A program made the translations under genes and the position numbers. DNA of 64,000 nucleotides from Scilla litardierei (Eukaryota; Streptophyta; Magnoliopsida; Asparagales; Asparagaceae). How positions within the stretch are numbered: the stretch's first letter is position 1; every line of letters starts with the position of its first letter. Below are positions 33,689 through 44,403 of the stretch, piece by piece. The notes beneath the pieces were generated by a model that did no database searches, had not been told where the DNA came from, and worked only from the letters and a program-made list of their open reading frames with translations. Location of the stretch: the NCBI GenBank assembly GCA_030789695.1, contig CM061142.1:153285266-153349265 (forward strand). The letters are read 5' to 3'.

Positions 33689-34304
33689 TGAAAAACACCC
33701 TAGAGGGGGTGAATAGGGTGTGTGGCATAAATTTTAAAAACAAGCACAATCACAGAGATAATCAGACACAGATATTTTTAACGGTGTGACTCCCCGCCAA
33801 AACTCCGACCCCAAGTCCTATGAGGATTTCACTCAATAAACCTGATCACACTTATGGGTAGTGATCTCACCGTACAAATATAGTTCAAGAGTTAAAGCGC
33901 AGAGATAGCTTCAGAGTAAAGCTATTTACAATACAATCTAACAACTAAAACAGATTCAAATAGCTTTAATACTGAGGTGAAAAATCAGAAAGATATCACC
34001 GTGATAAATTTTGTGAGATCGTGATCGCGTGGGCGCAAACTGTTCACTGATCCGATGTCTGGATTGGAAGATATAGTCTTCGGAAGATGATTGTGTGAAT
34101 CTGAATTCTGCAGTGGCTGATCTGTAAAACACGTCCGAACTGAGTATGATCCTGTGGCCTGAGCAATGGAGACTATCACCGTTGCGAAGGGCATGAAGAT
34201 GTGGTCGCGTGGGCACAAACGGCTCGTCGATCCGACGTCTGGATCAGGAGATATGAGCGTACGAAGTCGGATGCGTGAATCTGGAATCTGCACTTGAATT
34301 CTGC
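33689..34304 (-). mobile_element. Fragment X: LTR-like remnant cut by D'
   Basis: Starts TGAAAAACACCCTAGAGGGGGTGAATAGGGTG, a start typical of minus-oriented copia LTRs such as those of B and H in this window. No coding motif. Two diverged copies of a unit of about 180 bp contain CGCGTGGGC(G/A)CAAAC (34026 and 34206), GATCCGA(T/C)GTCTGGAT and GCGTGAATCTG. It ends where D' begins. Confidence 0.5.
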
Positions 34305-36734
34305 TGTAACGACTGGTTTTCATGTATTTGGATTAATTATATTATATATATAGGTTTTGGTGGATTTTCTCCTCATGTGTGGTTTTCGTCTCCGTAGCTT
34401 TCATTTTCGATCGTTTCGTCGTGATTTTCTAGCTTCTTCCTTAGAATAGTCGATTTTGGAGTAAGTCATTCATGACAGGCTTCATATCGGTCGTATCTTA
34501 TTGTTAGATCAAGCCTAGGAGTCTTAGGAATCGATCCCGGAGCTTCACGCTCCATTTTGGAACTTTTTGTGCACGTTAGCCGGTACAAGAAGGGGAACCG
34601 ACCGACTAGATGACGATTTAGTCGGTCGGCAAACCTTCATGGACCGACTAGTGGGTTTTGTTAATTTCTCAAGAGTTACTGTTTATCGTTAGTCGGTCTA
34701 AGAACATTGGTCGACCGACTAGGTTGCAAACTAGTCGGTCAGCAATCGTTCTTTAACCGACTAGCTCTATGATCATTTTTGATACCAAGTACTATTCATT
34801 CTTAGTCGGTCTAAGAACATTCATCGACCGACTAGATGACAAACTAGTCGGTCAGTAGTTGTTCTTTGACCGACTAAATCTAAATCCTATTTTTGTACAG
34901 GAGTTACTGTTTGGACTTAGTCGGTCTGTGTTGGTCAACCGACCGACTAGTTCCCAAACTAGTCGGTCAGTGGTTGCTCTTTGACCGACTAATCAGTGTC
35001 GAAACCCTAATTTCTGGGCAGCCGCCAGCACTCCCTATTTAAACCCCACCCACGATTTCTTTCATCCCTCTTTCATTCTCATGAGCCATTTTCTCCCCCA
35101 AATCACCCTCCAACATTTCCCCAAGCCATTCCTTCCTCCCTTGGAGTTTCCCTCTCCATTTTGGCCTACCACCATGCCCTAGGCCTTCTCCAACCCCCAA
35201 AAATCCCCAAAACCCCATTTCTCCAGATTTTCCCCATCCATTCCAGATCTGAACCCTAGGTTCTCCGGATCATTTCTTGCGTTGCCGTGCTTGCTCGGCA
35301 TCGTTCTTCCGCTTCCGATACGGTAATAAATCGATCTCTTAATGTTTTCATAGCCCATTGTGTTTTTGTGAAACCCTAATAAAACTAGGTTGGATGTTGT
35401 TCTAATATTGTTTTGCCATGGCAGCGATCTCATCTCTGTAGTTAGCATTTGTGTGACGGCCTCGTTGATCATCATCCTCGGTGCTAGGCAAGTGAAACTT
35501 GCCACTTAGGGTTTGGGCCATGTCTTAGGCCATTTGCTTGTTGTAGGCGTAAAAGAGATTAGGCGATGAAATGATACTCGCCTAGGCGCAATTTTAGGAA
35601 CTAGCTTGACAACGAAGCTAGACCCGTCATTTATCATGTTGCATAACTACCATGTCATGTTTAATTTTAATTAACGGTACGCAAATTAATTGTCATCCAT
35701 GCTATCCATGTTGAATGTCGCATTCGTAGCACACGCTACAATACTTGTGTTTCCTGGCTCGTGTTCCAGAAGCGGGCTACGTGAGTTGGTTGATAGCCAA
35801 TGCCCGACCTACTTGTTTTCGGCTAGGCACCTGCGTTGCAGGCATAACCCTACGCCATACGTGTTAAATACACTTCCTGGCTCGTGATCCAGAAGCGAGC
35901 ATTCCGTGTTCGGGGTAATGCCCTGGCTCGATACACGTGGAGGGGTAGAGATAAACGGTCACTTGAGCTTAGGAGTTGGCCCGATCAGCCACTCTAGCCA
36001 ACAGGCGGAATCTCTGTGCACAACTTGATTTACTTGACGTGTTCACTTGACGTGAACTACTTGACTTGTACTTGTCCGTGTTTTACTTGTAAAACTTGTT
36101 ATCCATGCCTTACTTGCCACTTGCTACTTGTTCTTCCCATTACTTGTCACTTCCATACTATACTTGCCATGTCATGCATCATACTATAACTGCTAGGTTG
36201 TTAGTTTACCTTACTTTCAGTTTCCTTGCCCAAGTCTTTTAGACTTGCTGACATGTGCCCCTTTACTCTTTTGGGTGACACATGTTAGATCCTGAGCCTG
36301 AGTTCATTGTTGAGGACGAGGTGTTTGTTGACACCGAGCCCGAGCCTGTGTTTGGCGAGGAGTACGTGGACACTGGGGACCAGTCCGAGTGTCTTCGTTG
36401 AGCTTCCCCTTTTGTTTTAGACTGCTGTTTAGTTGTCGGTGCGTGGCACCTATACTTTGTTATGTTTGTCCTTGTTGGCCTTGTTCTGGGCCTTTAGACT
36501 CTTTCTTTTAGCCTGGTGACTTTTCTGGATGTTGAACTTAACTTTAATGTTGGACAATTTCTGAGATTTGAGATTTATTTCTGTCTCTCCTTGTGTTATT
36601 ATTGTTGTTCCGTTTGTGGTTACACGGACCTACTTATGTTAGATTGACGCTTATCGGGTTTGGGGCTTCACAGCTCCACTCTCGTGCGGACCTTTTCACG
36701 TCTCGCCTCCATTTTAGGGAAGCCGGGCATGACA
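34305..36734 (+). repeat. Element D' 5' LTR
   Basis: 2430 bp, TGTAACGACTGG...GGCATGACA. Motif array at 34600-34995, leader intron-like GGTAATAAATCG...GGCAG at about 35322-35425, acidic frame at 36282-36401. It is clearly diverged from D, so this is a separate subfamily member. Confidence 0.85.
36282..36401 (+). CDS. Small acidic reading frame in the D' LTR (39 aa)
   Basis: Begins MLDPEPE, contains YVDTGDQS, then four extra residues before TGA. No indel relative to D and G up to DTGDQS. This is the most acidic of the copies. No family recognised. Confidence 0.5.
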   Translation: MLDPEPEFIVEDEVFVDTEPEPVFGEEYVDTGDQSECLR

Positions 36735-36877
36735 GGTTTTGTTGGTGGCCCATGCAGGTCCTTCTGTAACTGCGATTATCGGAATGACGATAATAATATT
36801 AGGATGTTCAATAAACTAAGTTCGACGTCCGAGTCATAAGCTATGAGTCTAATCTGCTTCGTTTTCTGTGTCATTAG

Positions 36878-38009
36878 ATGGCAGGAAGGCGATTCACCCG
36901 TGGTGGAGGTAGTGGTGTGCCCCCTCATGACGAGGAGCCTGAGCGGGAACCCACCAATGGAGAGATGATGCGGATGATGCTTCAGATGATGCAAGTGCAG
37001 CAGGGCGTGCTCCTGCAAGTCCAGAATGCTCCAGTTGTTCGAGCTGGTCGGGCAATCCAGGATGCCCCTCGCTCCGAGCCGGGAGCGAAGCAATTTCGGG
37101 AGCTGGGTCCCGCATATTTTGATGGGTCTGAGGGTCCTCTGGCTGCCAATGAGTGGATTCGGAACATTGAGGATAGCTTGAAGATGGCCAAGATCACCCC
37201 GGCTGGATGGGTTGATTTGGAGAAGAGGCAACTCAAGGATAATGCTCAGAACTGGTGGGATGCGAAAGAAAAGATGCTGGTGGAGCCGATAGCTTGGGCT
37301 ACCTTTAAGTCCAGGTTTGATGAGGAGTTCTTTCCGAAGGCTGCTAGGAAGGAGATGCTGCAGCGTTTTATTGATCTGAAGCAAGGGAGCTTGACGGTGG
37401 ACCTGTACCACCAAGAGTTCACTAGGCTGAGTCGGTTCGCACCGAAGATGGTGCAGGATGCTGATGAGAGGGCTCAGAGGTTCCTATAGGGACTTGCTTT
37501 GGAGCTTCAGAGTTTTGTGTCTTCCTCCGATCTGGACTCTTATCAGAAGGTTCTGGTCGCTGCGAGGAGGCAGGAGCTGAACCTGAGTCAGAGGAGAGGA
37601 CATGTTTCTGGTGCTGGGAAGAGGCCTATGGAGCAGGCCAGAGCGGTGGTTAGGCCTGGTTTCAAGCCTAATCAGCCAGCTCAGTTCAAGAGGCCATGAG
37701 GGCCTTTTCAGAAGACTTGCCATTTCTGCGGCAAGATCGGGCATGTCAAGGATCAGTGTAGGAGATTCCTGGGCCAGTGTGTTGTCTGTGGAGATCCTAC
37801 CCATACCATGAAGGATTGTCCAAGGTCGAAGCAGCCTTGGAGGGCACCTGTTGCAGCACAGCCGTTGCAGCAGAGGGCGTCTGTTCCTGCTGGACGTGGA
37901 GCAGCTCTTGTTCCTCAGAGGCAGGCTTTTCAGCAGGCTTTTCCGCCAAGGAGGCAGGCTTTTCTGATGACCACTGTGGAGAGCAAGGCTGTGGACGAGG
38001 TTATCACAG
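36878..38009 (+). pseudogene. Element D' gag
   Basis: ATG at 36878 (MAGRRFTRGGGSG). Open to a TAG at about 37488 in place of Gln in RFLQGLAL, then again to a TGA near 37698 before the zinc knuckles CHFCGKIGHVKDQC and CVVCGDPTHTMKDC. It ends at the splice donor at 38010. Apart from the two stops it lacks frameshifts and is collinear with G. Confidence 0.85.
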
Positions 38010-38123
38010 GTAATCCTCAATCTAGCCGTTACTTTCCTAGCTAGTTTTGATTGTTAAATTATGTTGTTTGCTTGAACATGATTGTTTGCTAGACTAGGGT
38101 TTGATTGTTAAATTGCTTGTTAG
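38010..38123 (+). other. Putative intron 1 in D' (114 bp)
   Basis: CACAG|GTAATC donor and GCTTGTTAG|GTGTGG acceptor, with in-frame stops inside; same position and phase as in D and G. Confidence 0.6.
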
Positions 38124-40473
38124 GTGTGGTTTTGGTGTGCACCTTTCCTGCACGAGTTCTCTTTGACTCTGGTGCATCGATGTGCATTATTTCTCGGAGC
38201 TTCGTGGAGAAGCATTCCTTGTCGACGTCCCCTCTTTCCAAGAGTTGGAATATCGTTACAGGGAATGGCGTGGTCTCGGTGCATCTTGGTTGCAATTCTT
38301 GCTCGTTGGTGGTTTGTGGACATGAGCTTTACGCTGATTTCATTGTCCACGACATCATCAACTATGATGCGGTCCTTGGAATGGATTGGCTTGCGAGCTT
38401 CTATGCTACGATCGACTGTCGGAGGAAGAAGGTGGTGTTCGAGATTCCCGGACACCCAGTGTTTGAGTTCAGCCGTGGTAGCAGCTCGCTTGGTCCTGTC
38501 AGGTATCGGGCCAGGCCGGTGGAGATTGTGGCTATGCAGATGGAGCTGGAGAGGCCAGCTGTGGTGCGTGATTTCGATGACGTCTTCCCCGAGGAGATGT
38601 CTGGTTTGCCACCTGCTCGAGCTCTGGAATTTTCTATTGATCTTGTTCCGGGAGCGCAGCCGATTTCGAAGGCGCCATATCGTATGGCACCCGCTGAGTT
38701 GGAGGAATTGCGGAAGCAGCTGGATGAGCTTTTGCAGAAGGGTTATATTAATCCTAGTGTGTCTCCGTGGGGAGCACCGGTGCTGCTGGTGAAGAAGAAG
38801 GATGGTTCGCGTCACATGTGCGTGGACTATCGGGAGCTGAATGTGGTGACCATCAAGAATAAATACCCGTTGCCTCGTATTGATGATATTTTTTATCAGC
38901 TTGGAGGTTCGAGGGTGTTTTCTAAGTTGGATTTGAGGAGTGGTTATCATCAGCTGAAGGTGAAGAAGGATGATGTTCCGAAGACAGCGTTCAGGACGAA
39001 GTATGGACACTACGAGTTTGTGGTTATGCTTTTCGGTGTAACCAATGCACCCGCAGTTTTCATGAATCTGATGAACCTGATTTTCTACGACTTTTTAGAT
39101 AAGTTTGTCGTTATCTTTATTGACGACATTCTGATCTATTCAAAGTCAGAGGAAGAGCATGCATCGCACTTGCGGACAATGTTGGAGATTTTGAGGAAGC
39201 ATCGGCTGTATGCTAAGTTTTCGAAGTGTGAGTTTTGGCTGGACAGAGTTGCTTTTCTCGGGCATGTGGTGACTGGAGATGGTATTTTAGTGGATCCCGA
39301 GAAGATCAGGGCCATCAGAGAGTGGCCTGTTTCGCAGTCAGCGTCTGAGATTCGGAGTTTTCTTGGGCTGGCTGGTTATTATCGGTGCTTCATTAAGGAC
39401 TTTTCCCGTATTGCCGAGCCAATGACCGGATTGACGTGGAAGGATGTACCTTTTGTTTGGTCGGGTGATTGTGAGAATGCTTTTGGTGTTCTGAGGGAGA
39501 GATTGACGACTGCCCCTATTCTTGTTGTGCCTGATCGCAGCGGTGGATTTGAGATCTTTTGTGATGCTTCTGGCAAGGGTCTCGATTGTGTGTTGCATCA
39601 GCACGGGCAAGTCGTGGCTTATGCTTCGCGTCAGCTCAAGGTTCATGAGAAGAATTACCCGACGCATGATTTGGAGTTGGCTGTTGTTGTGTTTGCTCTT
39701 AAGATTTGGAGGCACTTCTTGCTGAGTGAGAAAGTGAAGATCTTCACCGATCACAAAAGCTTGAAATATATTTTCACTCAGAAGGAGCTCAACATGCGAC
39801 ATCGTCGATGGTTGGAGCTCATGGCGGATTATGAGATTGATTTGCAGTATCACCCTGGCAAGGTGAATGTGGTTCCTGATGCGCTGAGTAGGCTTCCAGC
39901 GGTGATGATTTTGACCTCACAGAGGAGATTGCAGCAGGATTTTTGCGAGTCTGGTGTGGAGATTGTTCTTCCTGGAGAGGCTTCTTCGTTGATGTGTATG
40001 CAGATACAGTCGACGATCGTGGATCGGATCAAGGCTGGCCAGGCCAGAGATCCGAAGCTGGTGAAGATGTGGGAGCAGGTGGAAGCCGGTCTGCAGACTG
40101 ACTTTTTGATTCATGAGGATGGCTCGTTGAGGTTTGGAGCCAGGTTGTGTGTGCCAGCTGGGGATATTAGAGAGGAGTTGATGGTGGAGGCACATAGTTC
40201 GCCGTATTCTGTGCATCCTGGTAGGACCAAGATGTATAAGGATCTTCGTCTGAACTTTTGGTGGCATGGTATGAAGAGGAGTGTGGCTCGGAGTGTAGCC
40301 AAGTGCTTGGTTTGCCAGCAAGTGAAGGCGGAGCATCAGCGTACGACAGGGTTGCTACAACCGCTTCCGATTCCGGAGTGGAAATGGCAACACATCACTA
40401 TGGATTTCGTGACTGACTACATCGGAGTCCGAAGCAGAATGACGCGATTTGGGTGATCGTAGATCGATTGACC
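38124..40473 (+). pseudogene. Element D' pol: protease, RT, RNase H, integrase N-terminus (open, truncated)
   Basis: An open frame of 783 codons runs from 38105 to 40456, of which the part after 38123 would be exon. Counting from 38105, the protease Asp of FDSGAS is residue 21 and the RT catalytic pair in [10 protein letters not shown] is residues 340-341. RNase H starts near [15 protein letters not shown]. The integrase HHCC zinc finger includes HPGRTKMYK and CLVCQQVK. The last codons after ITMDFVTD are frameshifted before the breakpoint. It lacks the integrase catalytic core, so it could not integrate. Confidence 0.88.
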
Positions 40474-40500
40474 GCAAACCGGCTTCCACCTGCTCATGTT
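40474..40500 (-). other. Breakpoint filler: 22-bp inverted copy of D' pol
   Basis: 40474-40495 is the reverse complement of 40074-40095 (GAGCAGGTGGAAGCCGG...) with one mismatch. Five further bases precede B LTR sequence at 40501. Templated filler of this kind marks end-joining repair of a break. Confidence 0.75.
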
Positions 40501-41226
40501 GGCGACTGTAAAACCTTAATCAGTCGTCTGCTGAATAAAATGGAGAAACAACAGAGAGATACAGAGATTGCACTTACGCTACACAGGTGACTGATAACCA
40601 ATCTACAGGCGACTGTAAATATACAGGCGACTGTAAACTGACCAGTAGTCGACTGTGCGTAAAGCTCAAGTTTGAGTCAATTGAAAAGTTGACTTGAGCT
40701 GTGTAAATCAGGTGACTGTAGAAGGATCTACAGGCGACTGAAAATCACCCAGTCGACTGTGTTTCCCTCAGCAGGCGACTGGTGGAAAGCCAAAGACTCT
40801 AAATGAGTCTTTGGACAAAGTGAACCTATTAGGTTGGATTCTATGATAATCCTAAGGCTCACTAAGATGGTTAAAAGCATATGCATGAATGAGTAAACCA
40901 TCTAACAAGGCATTACATTAACCCTAGACTGAAAAAAAGAGAGAAAACAATAAAGTAAATTACATGGATTACAATGCTTTCCATAGAGTCTAAGTCTTCA
41001 ATCTTGATGCCTTGATTGCTCTCTATCATCTCCAAGCTTTGGCACTCCTTGAATCCAAGCAATGGTCCTTCTTCACTTGATGTCCATCCTTGCACCAAGT
41101 GATTAGTCTCCAAGAAAGATATTTTTGAAATAGAACTGAGAGACTAAAACAAAAGAGTCATTAGCAACAATATAATGTTGTGATCATCATCAAAATAAGA
41201 TTGGTATGAAACACCAATACTCAACA
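40501..41226 (-). repeat. Element B outer LTR fragment (5' LTR of B2, truncated)
   Basis: Collinear with about 9485-10210 and 30877-31600, ending in the canonical CCAATACTCAACA. It carries part of the CAG(T/G)CGACTG array. It is the right border of the B complex in A. Confidence 0.85.
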
Positions 41227-42626
41227 CCATTTGAAATGACCAGTAACAAATTTAAATGATTATCGTAAGGTACGATGAGCTGGATAAGATCCAAGGAAAT
41301 TAAATATTATGGATTCCAAAAGACCAAGTGAATTATTTGAATGAGATTCAAATGGTTGGTCTAACACGAACCTAGAAACCCCTTAAGTCTATACTGTAAA
41401 CGGTTTTTGCAGATCCACTCACGAAGGCTCTACCACATGAAGTCTAGAAAAACTTATGTGTAAAAACGGTATAAGATATCGAGATAAATGGGCCTGAGTA
41501 CAAGTGGGAGATGTAGGGAGATGATGCCCTCGAGGCTATTTATCTCTGTGTGAATAGCACAAACATCTTGTTAGAAATAACAGTAGGCTGTTTGATAATA
41601 ATTTATCTAAGTTATATTATAATGTAGTTAACATTAGATATTAACTTAGGTAAAGTCCTGAGACTTTATGCAAGGTCAAACATGTATCGAGATGAGTATC
41701 TCGATCATGGAGAAATTTTTGACCGTCTGTAGCATAAGTCTAAAAGGGTTCGTGGTCGTAGATGTTTCGACACAAGGATATCGAAACATCGGATAGACCA
41801 TTGTGTCTTAGTCTTCACCGTTTAGCGGTGGCGATGATCTCATGATCGCTTGACTTGGCGAAGTCGAAGACGAGACACCGGTGCTCATTAGAGAATGAGT
41901 TCATTGAACGATCCACAAGAGTTATCATATGGTTATATTGACCAATCTGTCAATGATAACTCTCAGTGATGATAGGCTAGTTGGTCTGTTGACTTGAGGT
42001 CATTTACGAACCTGTGCGTGAACGGTGCCACTTAGATCACTGACCTAGCTTCGAGGCTAGGCCTGTCGAAAGGTCTTTGATTGGGTGTCACTTGAAGCGT
42101 TCGAGGAGAGTAATGACCAAGAGAGGATTCGTCTCTCCTGGTCAATGGGAGTTAGTGTCGTAGAGTTAGTTCGGTCTTTAGTAAAATCTCTGATCGGAGT
42201 ATATTGGAAGAAGTCCAACATTAGTTGACTAAAGATAGATAGAAACTAACCGGAGTCAAGTTATTGAGGTTGACAGTTTGACCGTATCCTAGACTTGATA
42301 TACACGACATAGTTAAGATGTAGAGACTATAACTGCAGAATTCATCACGGAAATAGTCAGAGTGGTCCCGACAATACTCATGTCGATGAGTCAACCACAT
42401 AATGATAATTCTGAAGCAGGGATGTCAACCACTGCTCGTGGTCACTACCGTATAGGGCTTCGAGCCCAACCTGTTGTAAGGGTCAGGCTGTAGGGTCTCA
42501 CACAGAGTGCGACCTTTGTCTAGTAATAGGTAGAAACAATTAGGAAGAATATGCATTTGATGCAAGGGATAAAATATTGTAAAAGATGTTTGCAATTATC
42601 TCCTTATTCGGGATACATGATCATGA
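41227..42626 (+). other. Element A internal region, right part: RNase H tail and long 3' untranslated region
   Basis: 41409-41447 reads in one frame as TVFADPLTKALPHEV, the C-terminal signature of copia RNase H, and a stop follows. At 41491-41530 a segment (GAGTACAAGTGGGAGATGTAGGG ...GATGCCCTC) closely resembles the true purine tract plus LTR start at 42623-42660. This is followed by about 1.1 kb of non-coding DNA. So A came from a coding copia element that lost its other genes. Confidence 0.65.
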
Positions 42627-42640
42627 GTGCAAGTGGGAGA
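42627..42640 (+). other. Element A polypurine tract
   Basis: GTGCAAGTGGGAGA abuts the 3' LTR. Confidence 0.85.
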
Positions 42641-43839
42641 TGTTGGGGGATATGCCCTCAGATCATTTGTATTTGATGCAAATGAAAATTTAAGCTTAGA
42701 TAGGGGACTATTTTGCATTTGATGCAAACCGGATTAAATGTGTCGTAAATATTTTACGACAATATTTAATGAAATAAACGCAAGGAAAGGTTCACGGGTA
42801 AGACGGGAATGTCTCGGTCTAGACACAGGTTCGAACAGAGTCAAAAATGGAGTCCAAATGCACAAGTTATAGCAAAAACAAGTCAGACCAACATGTTGGG
42901 CTGAACCCAGCGAAAATGGAGGCCCACCAAGCCTGAATTTTCTGGTTAGGGTTTTTTAAAACCCGGGATTTTTTTTACGGCTGGATTGTCCATCTTTGAA
43001 TGGTTTTGGCTAACTTTAGACGATCAATTGGAGGGTCAAACGGACTCAGATTGACTCGCCGTTTTTTCCTATGCGTTCACCGTTGAACGCCCTTTGATTT
43101 GGTAGGTTGTACCAAGATTGAAGTTCAACGGTGAGGGAGTTAAATTTCACAGAAGTTTAGCCTTTGTAAAAGGCAAACTAAATTGAATTTATTAACTCCA
43201 TTTAATAGTCCCACATCGGTTGTAGAGAAAAGGGGAGAGTCAGCCGCCTATATAAATATGGGCCACCCCCTTCCTCCAAACTCGTCCCAAGCTCCAGATC
43301 TGAGCAGATCCCGTAAATGTTGGAGCACGCTCAGATCTAGGCCTAAATTAATATTCTTTATCTCCCTATATTTCTGCCTTACTCCCGAGGGCTCTAGCAA
43401 AGCCACGAAGGAGTTCGGATTCGGATCCGAAATCTTAGCGAAGGCTTTCACTCGCGTGAAACTTTCTTCGGCGCATGGTTGGCTCGGCGACACGAGGATT
43501 GCTCGCCTCGGGATGCGGAGCGGTTCGAGGAGCGGCTCGGCGTGGGACGGGGAGCGGCTCGGAAGACGGTGCAGAACATCTTGCCCGCCCCAGGGTTGAG
43601 ATTCCGGGTATGTTTTTAGAAGCTTTCGTTTTAATTATTCACAGTAGTTTAGATCCCTCTTGGGGTGGTCAGATCCACCCCAAGTTGGCAGAGATCCTGG
43701 CTAAGAGGGTATGGTTCCTTAGGGTTGCATGTTAATTTGATTAACATAAGTTTTCCACTGCGCATTTTATGTCTATGTTCCGTCCGACTTAGGACTGGAA
43801 TAAAGTTTTTGTGCCCTAAGGGTCCTAGAAAACCCTTCA
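42641..43839 (+). repeat. Element A 3' LTR
   Basis: 1199 bp, collinear with 3045-4255, with several percent differences and a short deletion in the repeated GAGCGGTTCGAG segment (near 43520). Confidence 0.88.
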
Positions 43840-43844
43840 TTATC
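43840..43844. repeat. Right target-site duplication of element A (TTATC)
   Basis: Matches 3040-3044. Confidence 0.9.
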
Positions 43845-44375
43845 TTGTTGGGAATAGACTTGTCCGAGTGCTTCTAGTTCATTAGTGATATCGTTAAAAC
43901 GTCCATACATCGATGCTATGCTCTCATTTTCCTGCATATTAAACATATCGAAATTTTGCACGGCAACATAGAGTTTAGAGAGTTTTACCTTGTTCGTTCC
44001 CTCAGGTAACGACGAGATGGTTCCAAATTTGATATGCACTCTTACATGTGCATATATCTTGTTGAACTCATCTGGGTCCAACGCACAATGAAGAGCGTTC
44101 ATTGCCTTTGCGTTGTTGACTTTGACAGATTTCTCGGAAGCCGTCCATTTTTCGAAATCCTCTTCGGTGGGATAGACGTATTCCTTGTGGATGGTTCTCC
44201 ATTGGAAAACACTCCTTAAGAACGTCTCCATCCGGCATTTCTAATAGCCGAAATTCGTGCCATTGAAACGCGGAGGACACACCGTTGATTGTCCTTCGAA
44301 AACTGTGGACGCTCCATCACGATCGTGATTGTTGTACGAAGACGGTGGAGGAACGTTGTTATTGTTGGATGCCAT
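43845..44375 (-). pseudogene. Element H gag, N-terminal part
   Basis: The minus-strand ATG at 44375 lies just after the primer site. A Ser/Asn-rich start is followed by the copia gag motif PRFNGTNFGY; a TAG then replaces the expected Trp (near 44245). The UBN2-type domain follows in ALHCALDPDEFNKI and MYGRFNDITNELEALG and stops at the A insertion. The codons continue in phase at 3039. Confidence 0.85.
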
Positions 44376-44389
44376 AGCTATAAACCAGT

Positions 44390-44401
44390 GCTCTGATACC
44401 A
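44390..44401 (-). other. Element H primer binding site (tRNA-iMet)
   Basis: The complement reads TGGTATCAGAGC, an exact match, two bases from the LTR. Confidence 0.9.
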
Positions 44402-44403
44402 AT

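Larger units (their letters stand above)
34305..40473 (+). mobile_element. Element D': chromovirus sister of D, 3' truncated
   Basis: 5' LTR, gag, protease, RT, RNase H and the start of integrase, same family as D and G. The element stops in the integrase core at GATCGATTGACC (40473); the remaining integrase, chromodomain, purine tract and 3' LTR are absent. A 22-bp inverted piece of its own pol and then B LTR sequence follow. The truncation therefore came from a repair event, not from incomplete reverse transcription, which would affect the 5' side. Confidence 0.88.
8395..41226 (-). mobile_element. B complex: tandem gag-only copia derivative (LTR-internal-LTR-internal-LTR fragment) inserted in A
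   Basis: Three LTRs of one family occur in the same orientation: 8395-10210, 29774-31600 and a fragment 40501-41226. Primer site and gag lie left of the second LTR, and a purine tract lies right of the first, so the orientation is minus. A partial second internal region (31601-33046) follows the middle LTR. Outer flanks are CAATT (8390-8394) and CCATT (41227-41231), a target duplication with one mismatch. The internal region has gag only, with no protease, integrase or RT. Such shared-LTR tandems arise by unequal recombination. Elements C, F, X and D' lie inside. Confidence 0.8.
3045..43839 (+). mobile_element. Element A: long copia-type retroelement, non-coding inside (LARD-like), inserted in H
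   Basis: Two direct LTRs (3045-4255 and 42641-43839) start TGTTGGGGGATATGCC and end in CTTCA, and are flanked by TTATC. A tRNA-iMet primer site follows the left LTR and a purine tract precedes the right one, so the element points to the plus strand. Without the B complex (8395-41226) it would be about 8 kb, with some 5.5 kb of internal DNA that holds no recognisable gag or pol except a short RNase H tail. It probably relied on proteins from another copia element. The LTRs differ by several percent by eye, so A is older than C, D and G, as the nesting requires. Confidence 0.88.
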
